Origin: Acrocarpospora macrocephala
GTDB taxonomy: Bacteria > Actinomycetota > Actinomycetes > Streptosporangiales > Streptosporangiaceae
Direction: 5' to 3'
NCBI RefSeq assembly: GCF_009687865.1
Contig: NZ_BLAE01000048.1
Coordinates: forward strand, 27,099 to 91,098
Length of the DNA: 64,000 nt
Within the stretch, counting starts at the first letter, position 1. The number at the start of each line of letters is the position of its first letter. The position numbers and the translations under genes are program-made. The notes beneath the pieces were generated by a model. It was not told where the DNA came from. It did not search any database and saw only the letters and a program-made list of their open reading frames with translations. Positions 41,912 through 50,511 of this stretch are shown one piece after another.

Positions 41912-43424
41912 CTGATGTTCCCTTCGGCAGCTCCCGCAGTTTGGACTTCAGCACCTTGCCGGAGGTCGTCCGGGGCAGCGGCTCGGCGCCGAGCACCCAC
42001 ACCCGGGGCACCTTGTAACCGGCCAGGCTCTGCCGCGCGTGCCGCGCCAGCTCCGGCGGGGTGACCCCCGCGTCCGGCGCCACGACCACGTGCGCGCGGC
42101 CGACCTCGCCGTACACCTCGTGCGGGACGCCCACGACGGCGACCTCCCGCACGGCCGGGTGCCGGAGCAGGACCCGCTCGATCTCGGCCGGGTAGACGTT
42201 GAGGCCGCCGGAGATCATCATGTCCTTGGCCCGCCCGGCCACGTAGAGGTAGCCCTCCTCGTCCAGCCAGCCGTTGTCGCCCGTGTGCAGCCAGCCGTCG
42301 CGCAGCGCCAGCGCGGTCTGCTCCGGCGCGCGGTGGTAGCCGATCATCGAGGCGGGGGAGCGGACCACGATCTCGCCCACCTCGCCGGAGTCGGCCGCGG
42401 TCCCGTCGGATCGCCTGATCTCGATGACGGTCATCGACATCGCCTTCCCGGCCGAGCCGCGCTTGCGCACGGCGCTGTCCCGATCGAGGTACGTCATGAT
42501 CATCGGCCCCTCGGTCATGCCGTAGCACTGCATCACCCAGACGCTGGGCAGCGCCGCCTCGAACTCCTCGATGAGCTCCACCGGTAACGCCTCGCCGCCG
42601 GAGGCGAGCAGCCGGATCGAACCCCACGTCGCGGCCGACACCAGCCCCGAGCGCAGCAGGATCCTGAGGACCGAGGGCACCAGCACCACGATGCTGACCC
42701 GGTGGCGGACCAGCAGGTCGCGGAAGCGCGCGGGGTCGAACGAGCGGCTCGGCAGCAGCGTCACCCGGCCGCCCGTCCAGAGCACCGCGAGGGTGAAGTC
42801 GTGGAACCCGGCCGCCCAGCACAGCGCCGGCACGCACAGGTAGGAATCCCGCTGATCCACCCCGAAGTCGACGACCTGCTGGACCGTGTTCCACATCAGC
42901 GTGTGGTGGGTGTGCACGGCGGCTTTGGCCACGCCGGTCGTGCCCGAGGTGTACTGCAGGAGCACCACGTCGTCCGGCGCGACCTGCGGCCTGGCCGCGA
43001 GCACGCCCGAATCCCGGAGCGCCTGGTAGTCGTCGCCGCGCTGGATGACCCGGGTCCCGGACAGGTCGAGCCCGCTCAGCAGGCCGGTCATCGAGCCGTC
43101 CACGACGATCCAGCCGGCTCCGGAGTCCCCCTTGATGTGGCGGACCTCCTCGGGGCTGAGCAGGTAGTTCACCGGGACGATGATCCCGCCCAGGGTGGCG
43201 ACGGCGTAGAAGAGCTCGACGTACTCGACGCAGTTGGGCAGCACCGCCAGCAGCGCGTCGCCCGCGCCGAAGCCGAGCCGGTCCAGGCCGGCGGCGACCT
43301 CGTCCACCCGGCGGCCGAGCTCGGCGTAGGTCAGCTCGGTCTCCTCGAACGCCAGGGCCACCGCCTCGGGCGAGCGGGCGGCGCCCACGTCCAGCGTGGC
43401 GCGGAGCGTGAATCCGGTCATCAT
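41898..43424 (-). CDS. Acyl-CoA ligase (AMP-forming)
   Basis: A 508-residue ANL-superfamily ligase. The ATP loop is LLQYTSGTTGVAKAAVHTHH near 155, the acyl-pocket motif YGMTEGPM near 305, the hinge YLYVAGRAKDMMISGGLNVY near 405, and the adenylation Lys in LPRTTSGKVLKSKL near 490. It activates a carboxylic acid as the CoA thioester, the entry step of the pathway encoded downstream. The start ATG 43424 follows the transporter ATPase by 10 bases. Confidence 0.92.
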   Translation of the reverse strand: MMTGFTLRATLDVGAARSPEAVALAFEETELTYAELGRRVDEVAAGLDRLGFGAGDALLAVLPNCVEYVELFYAVATLGGIIVPVNYLLSPEEVRHIKGDSGAGWIVVDGSMTGLLSGLDLSGTRVIQRGDDYQALRDSGVLAARPQVAPDDVVLLQYTSGTTGVAKAAVHTHHTLMWNTVQQVVDFGVDQRDSYLCVPALCWAAGFHDFTLAVLWTGGRVTLLPSRSFDPARFRDLLVRHRVSIVVLVPSVLRILLRSGLVSAATWGSIRLLASGGEALPVELIEEFEAALPSVWVMQCYGMTEGPMIMTYLDRDSAVRKRGSAGKAMSMTVIEIRRSDGTAADSGEVGEIVVRSPASMIGYHRAPEQTALALRDGWLHTGDNGWLDEEGYLYVAGRAKDMMISGGLNVYPAEIERVLLRHPAVREVAVVGVPHEVYGEVGRAHVVVAPDAGVTPPELARHARQSLAGYKVPRVWVLGAEPLPRTTSGKVLKSKLRELPKGTSDVEL

Positions 43425-43434
43425 TGCCTCCCCA

Positions 43435-44931
43435 TCAGTGCACGGCCGCGAACATGACGGACTCCTCGGTGGCCGAGTCCGGCGCGAACTCCGCCACGAT
43501 CCGGCCGCCTCTGGCGACCAGGATCCGGTCCGACAGCGAGAAGATCTCCGGCAGGTACGACGAGATCAGCACCACCGCGACCCCCTGATCGGCGATCTGG
43601 CGGATCAGCTGGTGGATCTCCTCGATCGACCCCACGTCCACCCCCCGGGTCGGCTCGTCGAAGATGACCACCCGGGGATCGCCGGTGAGCGACTTGGCCA
43701 GCACGACCTTCTGCTGGTTGCCCCCGGACAGCTCCACCACGCGCGCGTTCGGGGTGATCGTGCGGATCTGGAACCGCTGGATGAACCGGGCGGCCACCGC
43801 CTTGACCCGGCGGGAACCCCGCAGCAACGCCAGCCTCCGGCCCGCCGCGGCCTCCCCGATGGCGATGTTCTCGGCGATGGACATGGTCTCGAAGAAGCCG
43901 TTGACCTTACGATCCTCGGTGACGTAGACGATCCCGTCCCGCACGGCCTGGCGCGGCACCCGGTAGCGCACCGGCCGCCCGTCCAGCAGCACCCGCCCGC
44001 CGTTGACCCGGTTGCGCTTGAGCGCGCCGGTCACCACCAGGCACGCCTCGGTACGGCCCGAGCCCACCAGCCCGGCGATGCCGACGATCTCCCCGGCGAA
44101 GGCCGAGAACGTCATGTTCCTGACCACCGTGCCCATGGTCAGGTTCTCCACGCTCAGCACCTTCGGGCCGCGCACCAGGCCCGGCTTCGGCGGGCGGCGG
44201 GCGTACTCGACCGAGCGGCCGACCATGAGCCGGATCACCTCGTCCCTGCCGATGTCGGCGGCCTGGGTGGTCAGCTGCCGCCGCCCGTCCCGCAGGATCG
44301 TGACCCGGTCGGCGATGTGCAAGGACTGCTCGATGGCGTGCGAGACGAAGATGACGCCCGCGCCCGACCGGGTCAGCTGGCCGATGGCGCCGAACAGCTG
44401 CTCGGTCTCCTCCGGGGTGAGGGTCGCCGTCGGCTCGTCGAAGATCACGACCTTGGCGCGCCTGCGGATCGCCCGGGCGATCTCCACCATCTGCTTCTGG
44501 GCGCTGCCCAGCGCGGACACCAGCGAGGTCACCTGCACCGGGAAGTTCATCGACCGCAGCAGCTGGCGGCCCTCGATGTTGAGCGAGCGGAACCGCGACA
44601 GCAGCGCCTCGTCGCCGAGGCGCAGGTTCTGGGCCACGGTCATGGTCGGGACCAGGCTGGTCTCCTGGTAGACCATGGCCACGCCGTCGCGGAGCGCCTG
44701 GCTGGGGTGGGTGTACTCGCGCGGCTTGCCGCCCATGGTGAGCCGGCCGGCGTCCAGCCGTACCGCGCCTGAGATGACCTTGCACAGGGTGGACTTGCCC
44801 GCGCCGTTCTCGCCGAGCAGCGCGTGCACCTCGCCCGGGTGCAGGGTGAAGTCGATGTCCTGGATCGCCCGTACGCCGGCGTAGCTCTTGGACCCGGCGA
44901 CGATCTCCAGCAACGGCTGTGACGTCATCAT
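43435..44931 (-). CDS. Sugar-type ABC importer ATP-binding protein (RbsA/MglA type)
   Basis: A 498-residue double ATPase. Domain 1 has Walker A GENGAGKSTLCKV near 43, signature LGSAQKQMVEIARA (degenerate) and Walker B VVIFDEPTATLTPEE. Domain 2 has a diverged Walker A (GLVGSGRTEA), a full signature VELSGGNQQKVVLAKSL and VVIFDEPTRGVDVGS. This is the RbsA/MglA pattern of carbohydrate-uptake importers. It works with the permeases at 46025-48151 and 49330-50349 and the binding lipoprotein at 48228-49298. It starts in an ATGA overlap with the upstream propeller gene. Confidence 0.93.
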   Translation of the reverse strand: MMTSQPLLEIVAGSKSYAGVRAIQDIDFTLHPGEVHALLGENGAGKSTLCKVISGAVRLDAGRLTMGGKPREYTHPSQALRDGVAMVYQETSLVPTMTVAQNLRLGDEALLSRFRSLNIEGRQLLRSMNFPVQVTSLVSALGSAQKQMVEIARAIRRRAKVVIFDEPTATLTPEETEQLFGAIGQLTRSGAGVIFVSHAIEQSLHIADRVTILRDGRRQLTTQAADIGRDEVIRLMVGRSVEYARRPPKPGLVRGPKVLSVENLTMGTVVRNMTFSAFAGEIVGIAGLVGSGRTEACLVVTGALKRNRVNGGRVLLDGRPVRYRVPRQAVRDGIVYVTEDRKVNGFFETMSIAENIAIGEAAAGRRLALLRGSRRVKAVAARFIQRFQIRTITPNARVVELSGGNQQKVVLAKSLTGDPRVVIFDEPTRGVDVGSIEEIHQLIRQIADQGVAVVLISSYLPEIFSLSDRILVARGGRIVAEFAPDSATEESVMFAAVH

Positions 44932-46028
44932 GCCGCCTCCCCTTCCGCCGCGAGCAGCATCCGGCCGCCCTTGCTGACCATGACGATGTCCGCGCCTGCC
45001 CGCCGTCCCGCGGTGATCCCGGTACGGGCCGAGCCCGCCCGCGCGTGCCACCCCCGCAGGAACGTGCCGTCGGCCGCCATCCGCGCGAGCAGCCCGTACG
45101 AACGCGACGGCGCCCACGGCTTGGTCTGGTTGAGATGCTTGATGGAGCCGATCTGCAGCGGCTCCCACCGCTCCCCGGTCGAGCGCAGCGCTGGCGAGAT
45201 CCAGAACTCCGGCGGCACGGTACGGATCATCTCCGCCCGGAAGTAGTCCTCCCGGAGCACGAAGTCCACCAGATGCGTCCGCAGCGCCACGAACGCGAGC
45301 AGGTAGTCGCCGTTCCCCTCTGGGGCCAGCCGCCACGGGTAGCCGGGCAGGTTGGCCAGCAGCGGGCGGCTTGCCCGGCGGGTGACGTCGAACTCCAGCA
45401 CCCGGTGCCGCCAGGCCTCGGTGACCAGCAGTTTCGACGGCCCGTCCGGGCCGATGGCGACCCCGGCGGGCCAGGCCAGACCGGCGGCCAGCGTCTCGGC
45501 CCGCCCGGAGGCGAGATCGACCCGCACCAGGCTTCCCGACGCGCCCTTGCCCATGAGGTCGTGCGTCCACTGGTCGGCGGCGAACTCGGCGCTGCCCAGG
45601 GTGAGGTATGCCTGCCCGTCCGCATGCACGAGGCTGGTCGGGCAGGTGAACGAGGTGTCGCCGACGCGCTCGGCGACGCCGCCGGCCAGCCGGTAGAGGC
45701 CGCCCCCGTCCACCACGGCGAAATCGCCGTCCGGGGCGAGGGCCGACACCCGGCCCGGCAGCGACGCGACCGTGTGCGTGCGCCCGGTCCGCCGGTCCAG
45801 GCCGAGCACGTCGCGGCCGGCCGTGAACAGCAGCGTGTGCTCGTCGGCGACCGCGAGGTCGTCCGGCTCCGCGTCGGCGCCGGACCAGAGCACCTGGCAG
45901 GCGTCCACGAGGTCGTTGGCGGCCAGGCCGCCGTCCAGTGACGGGATCGCGCGGTTCTCCGACCGGGAGGGCAGCAGGAACTCGGCGGCCAGGCCCAGGC
46001 TGCGGCGGAGTTCGGAGGTAAGGCTCAT
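44928..46028 (-). CDS. SMP-30/strictosidine-synthase-like beta-propeller protein
   Basis: A 366-residue protein without a signal peptide. Repeated blade-like units occur, e.g. ADEHTLLFTAGRDVLGLDRR, PAGVAIGPDGPSKLLVTEAW and RVLEFDVTR. The GPDG and similar turns are typical of SMP-30/gluconolactonase and strictosidine-synthase-like six-blade propellers, many of which are metal-dependent lactonases. It overlaps both neighbours by ATGA and is partly similar to the propeller domain fused to the permease upstream. Hydrolysis of an imported lactone is my inference. Confidence 0.8.
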   Translation of the reverse strand: MSLTSELRRSLGLAAEFLLPSRSENRAIPSLDGGLAANDLVDACQVLWSGADAEPDDLAVADEHTLLFTAGRDVLGLDRRTGRTHTVASLPGRVSALAPDGDFAVVDGGGLYRLAGGVAERVGDTSFTCPTSLVHADGQAYLTLGSAEFAADQWTHDLMGKGASGSLVRVDLASGRAETLAAGLAWPAGVAIGPDGPSKLLVTEAWRHRVLEFDVTRRASRPLLANLPGYPWRLAPEGNGDYLLAFVALRTHLVDFVLREDYFRAEMIRTVPPEFWISPALRSTGERWEPLQIGSIKHLNQTKPWAPSRSYGLLARMAADGTFLRGWHARAGSARTGITAGRRAGADIVMVSKGGRMLLAAEGEAA

Positions 46029-48151
46029 GGCGCGCTCACCACCCGCTCGGACCCGGCCCGCGCCGGGATCTCGTGCTGGGGGAGGGCGATCCGGCCGAGC
46101 CGGTCGTTGGTCAGCCCGCCCAGATACAGGTAGCCGTCGTGCTCGCGCATCGAGGTGATCACCGCATGGTCCTTCTGCTGTCCGTCCCACAGGGACTCCA
46201 CCACCTGGCCCGCCTCAGTGATCTTGATGACGCACGAGGTGTTCAGGTTGGGCACGAGCCATTCGTCGAAGGGGAGTTCCTTCACCATCCGGCGGCGGAA
46301 CTTCGGCATCGAGATGGCGAGGTCCCACACCGGCGTCCGCATGCCCGCGAAGGCGACCCAGTAGCCGCCGTCCGAGGCGCGATTGATGTTGTCCGGAATG
46401 CCGGGCAGGTTCTCGGCGAAGGGTTCCAGCTGCCCGGCTTTCGGCCCGGCGAGGTGGAACCGGTCGATCCGGTAGAGGTTGGAGGAGTTGATCAGCACGG
46501 ACGCGCCGTCGTGCGACACGCAGATGCCGTTGGGGAAGGCGTAGTTGCGCAGCACGACCGTGGTCTGCCCGGTGTCCGGGTCGTAGCGGAGCAACCGGCC
46601 GTTGGGGCGCGACTCGATCAGGTCGAGGAAGTACTCGTCGCCGTCGAACCGGGTGCTGGCGTCGCTGAAGTAGATCTTCCCGTCCGCGGCGACGTCCAGG
46701 TCGTCGGCGAGGCGGATGGCCGAGTCGTCGTTGATCCGGTACCAGGTGCGTTTGACGTCGGTGGCCAGCGGGGTGACCTGGCCTTCGGGGGTGATGCCGT
46801 ACAGGCCCATCCCGGCCACGCACATGGCGATATTTCCGTCTTTGTCGATGACCAGGCCGAGGGGGTGGCCGCCGACCCGGGCCACCAGCTCCGCGGGGGA
46901 GTCCGGGCCGTCGAAGCGCCACAACCAGCCGCGGCGGTCGCCGCAGTACAGCCGTCCCCGCTCGTCGAGCACCACGTCCTCGGGCCCGTCCAGCTCACCG
47001 AGACCGATCGCCTGCGCGCCGGTGAGCCGGTCGTTCAGCTCCCAGACACCGCCCTGCTGGTAGATGTCCGGCGAGGCGCGCAGGCGGAACCTGCCGGGCG
47101 CCATGTAGATCTTCTGGATCGCCTTGCCCCGGTTCTTGCCCCACTTCAGGTCGGCCGCGGCGAAGACCAGCAGGATCACCGCGAGCACCGCCGAGTAGAG
47201 GGGACGCGGCTGGGCCTGCAGGGTGAGACCCTGCGAGATCGCGGCCACGGTGAGCGCCCCGATGAGCGCGCGCATGGCCGTGCCCCTGCCCCCGGCCAGG
47301 CTCACCCCGCCGATCACGACGGCGGTCAGCACCGCGAACTCCATCCCCAGACCGGTCGAGGCCGAGCTCTGCTCCAACCGGCTGGCCGTCAGCAGCCCGG
47401 CCGCACCGGCCAGCGCGCCCGCGACGGCATAGGTGCTGAAGGTGATCGCGGGCAGGTTCATCCCGGCCCGGCGGGCCGAGGTGCGGGACGAGCCGATGGC
47501 CGTGATCCGCCACCCCCACCGGCTCCGGCTGAGCAGCACGTGCACCACCAGGGCCACCACGACCAGCAGCACGAACTGGGTGGTCAGCCCGGCCAGGCGC
47601 CCCGCGCCCAGCATGTCCCAGATGGGATCGATACGCGTGGTCGTGGCCATGCGCGGGCTGTACATCGTGTCGATGTACTCGGCCACCGTGCGGTAGGCCA
47701 GGAGGGTCACCAGTGTGGTGATGAACGGCCGCGTCTTCGCGTACGCGATGAGGACGCCGTTCACCGAGCCGAGCAGCGCGCCCAGCGCGATGGCCGCCGC
47801 CACCACCAGCGGGACCGGCCAGTCGAGCAGTCTGAACGCGATCAGCGCGAAGCCGTTGACCACCCCGAAGACCGCTCCCACGCTCAGATCGATGCCACCG
47901 CCGATCAGCACGATCGTCATGCCGAGCGCGACCAGGCCGAGCTCGGCGAAGTTCTGGGACAACGTCGAGGCGTTGTCCAGGGTGAGAAAGCCGTCCGCCG
48001 TGACGCCGAAGTAGGTCAGCACGCTGACCAGCAGCAGGCACGGGACCATCGCCTCCATCCAGCGTTTGCCGAGCAGCTCGGCCAGGGATCGCTGGAAGGA
48101 GAACCTGTGTCGCCAGGACATACCGGTGAGAGCGAAAGCATCCTTGGGCAC
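46025..48151 (-). CDS. ABC importer permease fused to a beta-propeller domain
   Basis: A 708-residue fusion. Residues ~25-345 are an RbsC-type permease of about ten helices: TIVLIGGGIDLSVGAVFGVV, LLGSVNGVLIAYAKTRPFIT and AVVIGGVSLAGGRGTAMRAL. After a linker, residues ~370-700 form a propeller of the SMP-30/strictosidine-synthase type: GPEDVVLDERGRLYCGDRRG, HPLGLVIDKDGNIAMCVAG, ADDLDVAADGKIYFSDAST and FPNGICVSHDG. By topology the propeller should sit in the cytoplasm, at the pore exit. GTG 48151 follows GGGGA. It is co-transcribed with the other importer genes. Confidence 0.9.
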   Translation of the reverse strand: MPKDAFALTGMSWRHRFSFQRSLAELLGKRWMEAMVPCLLLVSVLTYFGVTADGFLTLDNASTLSQNFAELGLVALGMTIVLIGGGIDLSVGAVFGVVNGFALIAFRLLDWPVPLVVAAAIALGALLGSVNGVLIAYAKTRPFITTLVTLLAYRTVAEYIDTMYSPRMATTTRIDPIWDMLGAGRLAGLTTQFVLLVVVALVVHVLLSRSRWGWRITAIGSSRTSARRAGMNLPAITFSTYAVAGALAGAAGLLTASRLEQSSASTGLGMEFAVLTAVVIGGVSLAGGRGTAMRALIGALTVAAISQGLTLQAQPRPLYSAVLAVILLVFAAADLKWGKNRGKAIQKIYMAPGRFRLRASPDIYQQGGVWELNDRLTGAQAIGLGELDGPEDVVLDERGRLYCGDRRGWLWRFDGPDSPAELVARVGGHPLGLVIDKDGNIAMCVAGMGLYGITPEGQVTPLATDVKRTWYRINDDSAIRLADDLDVAADGKIYFSDASTRFDGDEYFLDLIESRPNGRLLRYDPDTGQTTVVLRNYAFPNGICVSHDGASVLINSSNLYRIDRFHLAGPKAGQLEPFAENLPGIPDNINRASDGGYWVAFAGMRTPVWDLAISMPKFRRRMVKELPFDEWLVPNLNTSCVIKITEAGQVVESLWDGQQKDHAVITSMREHDGYLYLGGLTNDRLGRIALPQHEIPARAGSERVVSAP

Positions 48152-48189
48152 GTGTCGTTCCCCATTCTCGAAGCGCGGGTCACCTCGAT

Positions 48190-48221
48190 CCGCGGGTGGG
48201 TGAGTGGCCACCCACCCGCGG
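48190..48221. terminator. Intercistronic hairpin between binding-protein and permease genes
   Basis: CCGCGGGTGGGTG and CACCCACCCGCGG are perfect 13-bp arms around a 6-base loop, starting 7 bases after the stop of the substrate-binding protein gene. Such hairpins at this point in importer operons raise the binding protein mRNA level by partial termination or 3' protection. No U tract follows. Confidence 0.65.
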
Positions 48222-48227
48222 GGTGGG

Positions 48228-49298
48228 CTACTGCGCCGCCGCCGCGTAGCAGGAGCCGGCCAGCTGGTAGTTGGACTTGTCGATGATCTGGGTCGGCGTG
48301 AACAGGGCGGTCCTGCTGGCTCCCGGGGTGACCCCGCTTTGCAGCAGGTACTGGGTGACCGCGACCGCGTCGTCGCCCATCGTCGTGCCGCCGCCGTAGT
48401 TGACGGCCGCCGCCACCGTGCCCTTGGCGATGCCGTCGCAGGCGACGTCGCTGGAGTCGGTGGTGTAGACGCCGACCTGGCCGATCTTGCCGGCCTGGGC
48501 CACGGCGTTGGCGGCGCCGGACATCATGCCGTCCCAGTTGCCGATGAGCGCGCACAGGCCGGGATGCTGCTGCAGCAGCGTGCGGGTGATCTCGTTGGCC
48601 TTGGTCGGGTCGTACTGACCGGGCTGGCTGGCAACCAGGTTCATGCCCTGGTCCTTGAAGACCTGGGTGGCCGACTCCACCGTCAGCAGCGAGCCGGTGT
48701 CCGAAGCGAAGCCGCTGATGATGGCGACGTCCTTCTTGTTCATCGCCTTGCAGTCGGCGGCGGCCCGCTCGGCCAGCTTGCCGACCATCGCGGTCCAGTT
48801 CGGGCCGATGTAGGCGTCGCTCTGGGCGTTCGAGCCGAGGTTCAGCACGATCACGTAGATGCCCGCGCTCTGCGCCTGCTGGATGAGCTTGGCCAGGCCG
48901 CTGAGGTCGGCGTTGTGCAGGATCAGCGCGTCCGGCTTCTGGTCGATCGCCGTCTGCACCTGCTGGGCCAGGACCTGGGTGTCGAAGTTGGCGTTGATGG
49001 CGGTGAAGTCGACACCTACCTCCCGGAAGCCGAGCACGGTGCGCTCCTTCCAGGCCCGGGTCAGCGCCGCGCCGTCGCCGCTGATGGTGATCATCTGCAC
49101 CTTCTTGCCGCGCATCGCGCCCAGCGACTTCGCGATGACCTCCTGCGGGGAGGCGATCGCCGGCAGGCCGCCGGATCCGGCCGGCTGGGTGGCGGCGCCC
49201 TGCTCGGCCGCGCCTTCGTTTCTCGTGCTGGTGCAGCCGGTCAGGGCGAGGGTGAGGGCCACCCCCGCGGCCACGATCACCTGCTTGTATGTGCCCAT
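48228..49298 (-). CDS. Periplasmic-type sugar-binding lipoprotein of ABC importer
   Basis: A 356-residue substrate-binding protein. The lipoprotein signal MGTYKQVIVAAGVALTLALT is followed by a lipobox Cys at ~22 (LTGC). The mature part is a type I (RbsB-like) binding fold with VQMITISGDGAALTRAWKER, QKPDALILHNADLSG and CALIGNWDGMMSGAANAVAQ. ATG 49298 follows AGAGG. It captures the cluster's substrate outside the membrane. The ligand is unknown; sugars, polyols and lactones are possible. Confidence 0.92.
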   Translation of the reverse strand: MGTYKQVIVAAGVALTLALTGCTSTRNEGAAEQGAATQPAGSGGLPAIASPQEVIAKSLGAMRGKKVQMITISGDGAALTRAWKERTVLGFREVGVDFTAINANFDTQVLAQQVQTAIDQKPDALILHNADLSGLAKLIQQAQSAGIYVIVLNLGSNAQSDAYIGPNWTAMVGKLAERAAADCKAMNKKDVAIISGFASDTGSLLTVESATQVFKDQGMNLVASQPGQYDPTKANEITRTLLQQHPGLCALIGNWDGMMSGAANAVAQAGKIGQVGVYTTDSSDVACDGIAKGTVAAAVNYGGGTTMGDDAVAVTQYLLQSGVTPGASRTALFTPTQIIDKSNYQLAGSCYAAAAQ

Positions 49299-49329
49299 TG
49301 GTGCCTCTTTCGATGAGCGGGGGGTTGTG

Positions 49330-50349
49330 TCACATGTCGCCGGCACGTGCGGTCTCCTCATCACGGGGATGGAGGAGGCTGTCCAGCACGATCGCCAGCA
49401 GGACGATGAACGCCTTCGACAGGGACTGTTCGATGACGCTCATGTTCAGCAGCGTCATCGCGTTGCCGATGACGCCGAGGAGGAGGGCGGCGCAGACGAC
49501 GCCGCCGATGCTGCCCCGCGCTCCCGCGAGGCTCACGCCGCCGATCACGACCACCGCGATGACGTCGTACAGCTGGGTTCCGGTGACCGCGGCCCGCAGG
49601 TCGTACGAGCCGGCCACCGAGACGCCCACGACGCCGGCCACGAAGGCGGCGGACGCGGACACCAGGTAGGTGGAGACCAGCAGCGGCCGGGTGGGCAGGC
49701 CCACCAGCGCGGCCGCGGCCGGGTTGTCGCCCTGCGCCCGGACGAACCTGCCGTAGTTGCGGGACATGAACCAGGTGGCCAGGGCCGCCGCCGCGGCCAG
49801 GACCAGGACCGGGCTGGGCACCCCGAGAACCGAGCCGCGCCCCAGCCAGGTCATCAGGCTCGCCCCGGCCGGAACGGCCTGCTGGTCCTTGGGCAGCAGC
49901 ACGAGCCGGAAGAACCCGAGGTAGAGCAGGCTGGTCGCCAGCGTCACGAACAGCGGCGGCACCTCGACGTAGGCCACCAGCAGGCCGTTGACCAGGCCCA
50001 GGCCGAGCGCGATCAGCAGGCCGGCGCCCAGCGCGGCCGCCTCGCCGTGACCGGCGAGCATCAGCTCGACGGCCATCGCGCAGCTGACGCTCATGATGAT
50101 CACGACCGACAGGTCGAGCCCGCGGGCGATGACCACCACGGCCATGCCGATGGCCAGCAGCCCCAGGACCGAGGCGCTTCTGGCGGCGTTGAGCAGGTTG
50201 GCGGTGGAGAAGAAGCCCGGCAACGTCACCGAGAACACCACCACCAGGGCGAGCAGCACGCCCGCGACGATGTAGCCCTGATCCATCGCGGCGAGCCGGC
50301 GGCGAACACCGCCGACGGGGGTTTCCGAGGCCACTGAGCTTGTCACCAT
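49330..50349 (-). CDS. ABC importer permease (RbsC type)
   Basis: A 339-residue permease of about nine or ten helices, with the RbsC hallmarks AIGMAVVVIARGLDLSVVII near 75, LGLVNGLLVAYVEVPPLFVT near 130 and AVVVIGGVSLAGARGSIGGV near 280. It has no fused domain, so the importer is a heterodimer of this and the propeller-fused permease. It is the first gene of the importer operon, behind GAGGAG, with a candidate operator at 50358-50377. Confidence 0.93.
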   Translation of the reverse strand: MVTSSVASETPVGGVRRRLAAMDQGYIVAGVLLALVVVFSVTLPGFFSTANLLNAARSASVLGLLAIGMAVVVIARGLDLSVVIIMSVSCAMAVELMLAGHGEAAALGAGLLIALGLGLVNGLLVAYVEVPPLFVTLATSLLYLGFFRLVLLPKDQQAVPAGASLMTWLGRGSVLGVPSPVLVLAAAAALATWFMSRNYGRFVRAQGDNPAAAALVGLPTRPLLVSTYLVSASAAFVAGVVGVSVAGSYDLRAAVTGTQLYDVIAVVVIGGVSLAGARGSIGGVVCAALLLGVIGNAMTLLNMSVIEQSLSKAFIVLLAIVLDSLLHPRDEETARAGDM

Positions 50350-50357
50350 GGCTCCTC

Positions 50358-50377
50358 TGTACTGACTGATCGGTACA
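50358..50377. promoter_or_regulatory. Imperfect palindrome in the importer operon promoter
   Basis: TGTACTGACTGATCGGTACA has perfect TGTAC/GTACA ends around an imperfect centre, starting 8 bases upstream of the first importer gene. It overlaps the likely promoter or leader and is the best candidate operator for the whole catabolic unit, for the TetR protein at 40098-40718 or at 51454-52062. Confidence 0.5.
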
Positions 50378-50467
50378 TAATGGGTCGGCCCTAACATGTG
50401 CCGCAATACCGGAGAAATGGGTGTTACGGGCTTGTTACAGGGGGTGAGAATTCCGCGCACGCCAAAT

Positions 50468-50494
50468 CCACGGGGGCGCGTACGCCTCCCGTGG
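50468..50494 (-). terminator. Hairpin terminator after SDR gene
   Basis: CCACGGGGGCG and its near-complement CGCCTCCCGTGG form a strong hairpin with a 4-base loop. It lies 17 bases past the stop of the minus-strand SDR gene at 50512. A terminator that separates the SDR transcript from the importer operon is the natural reading. Confidence 0.55.
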
Positions 50495-50511
50495 ACCTGG
50501 TCGTTATGGGG

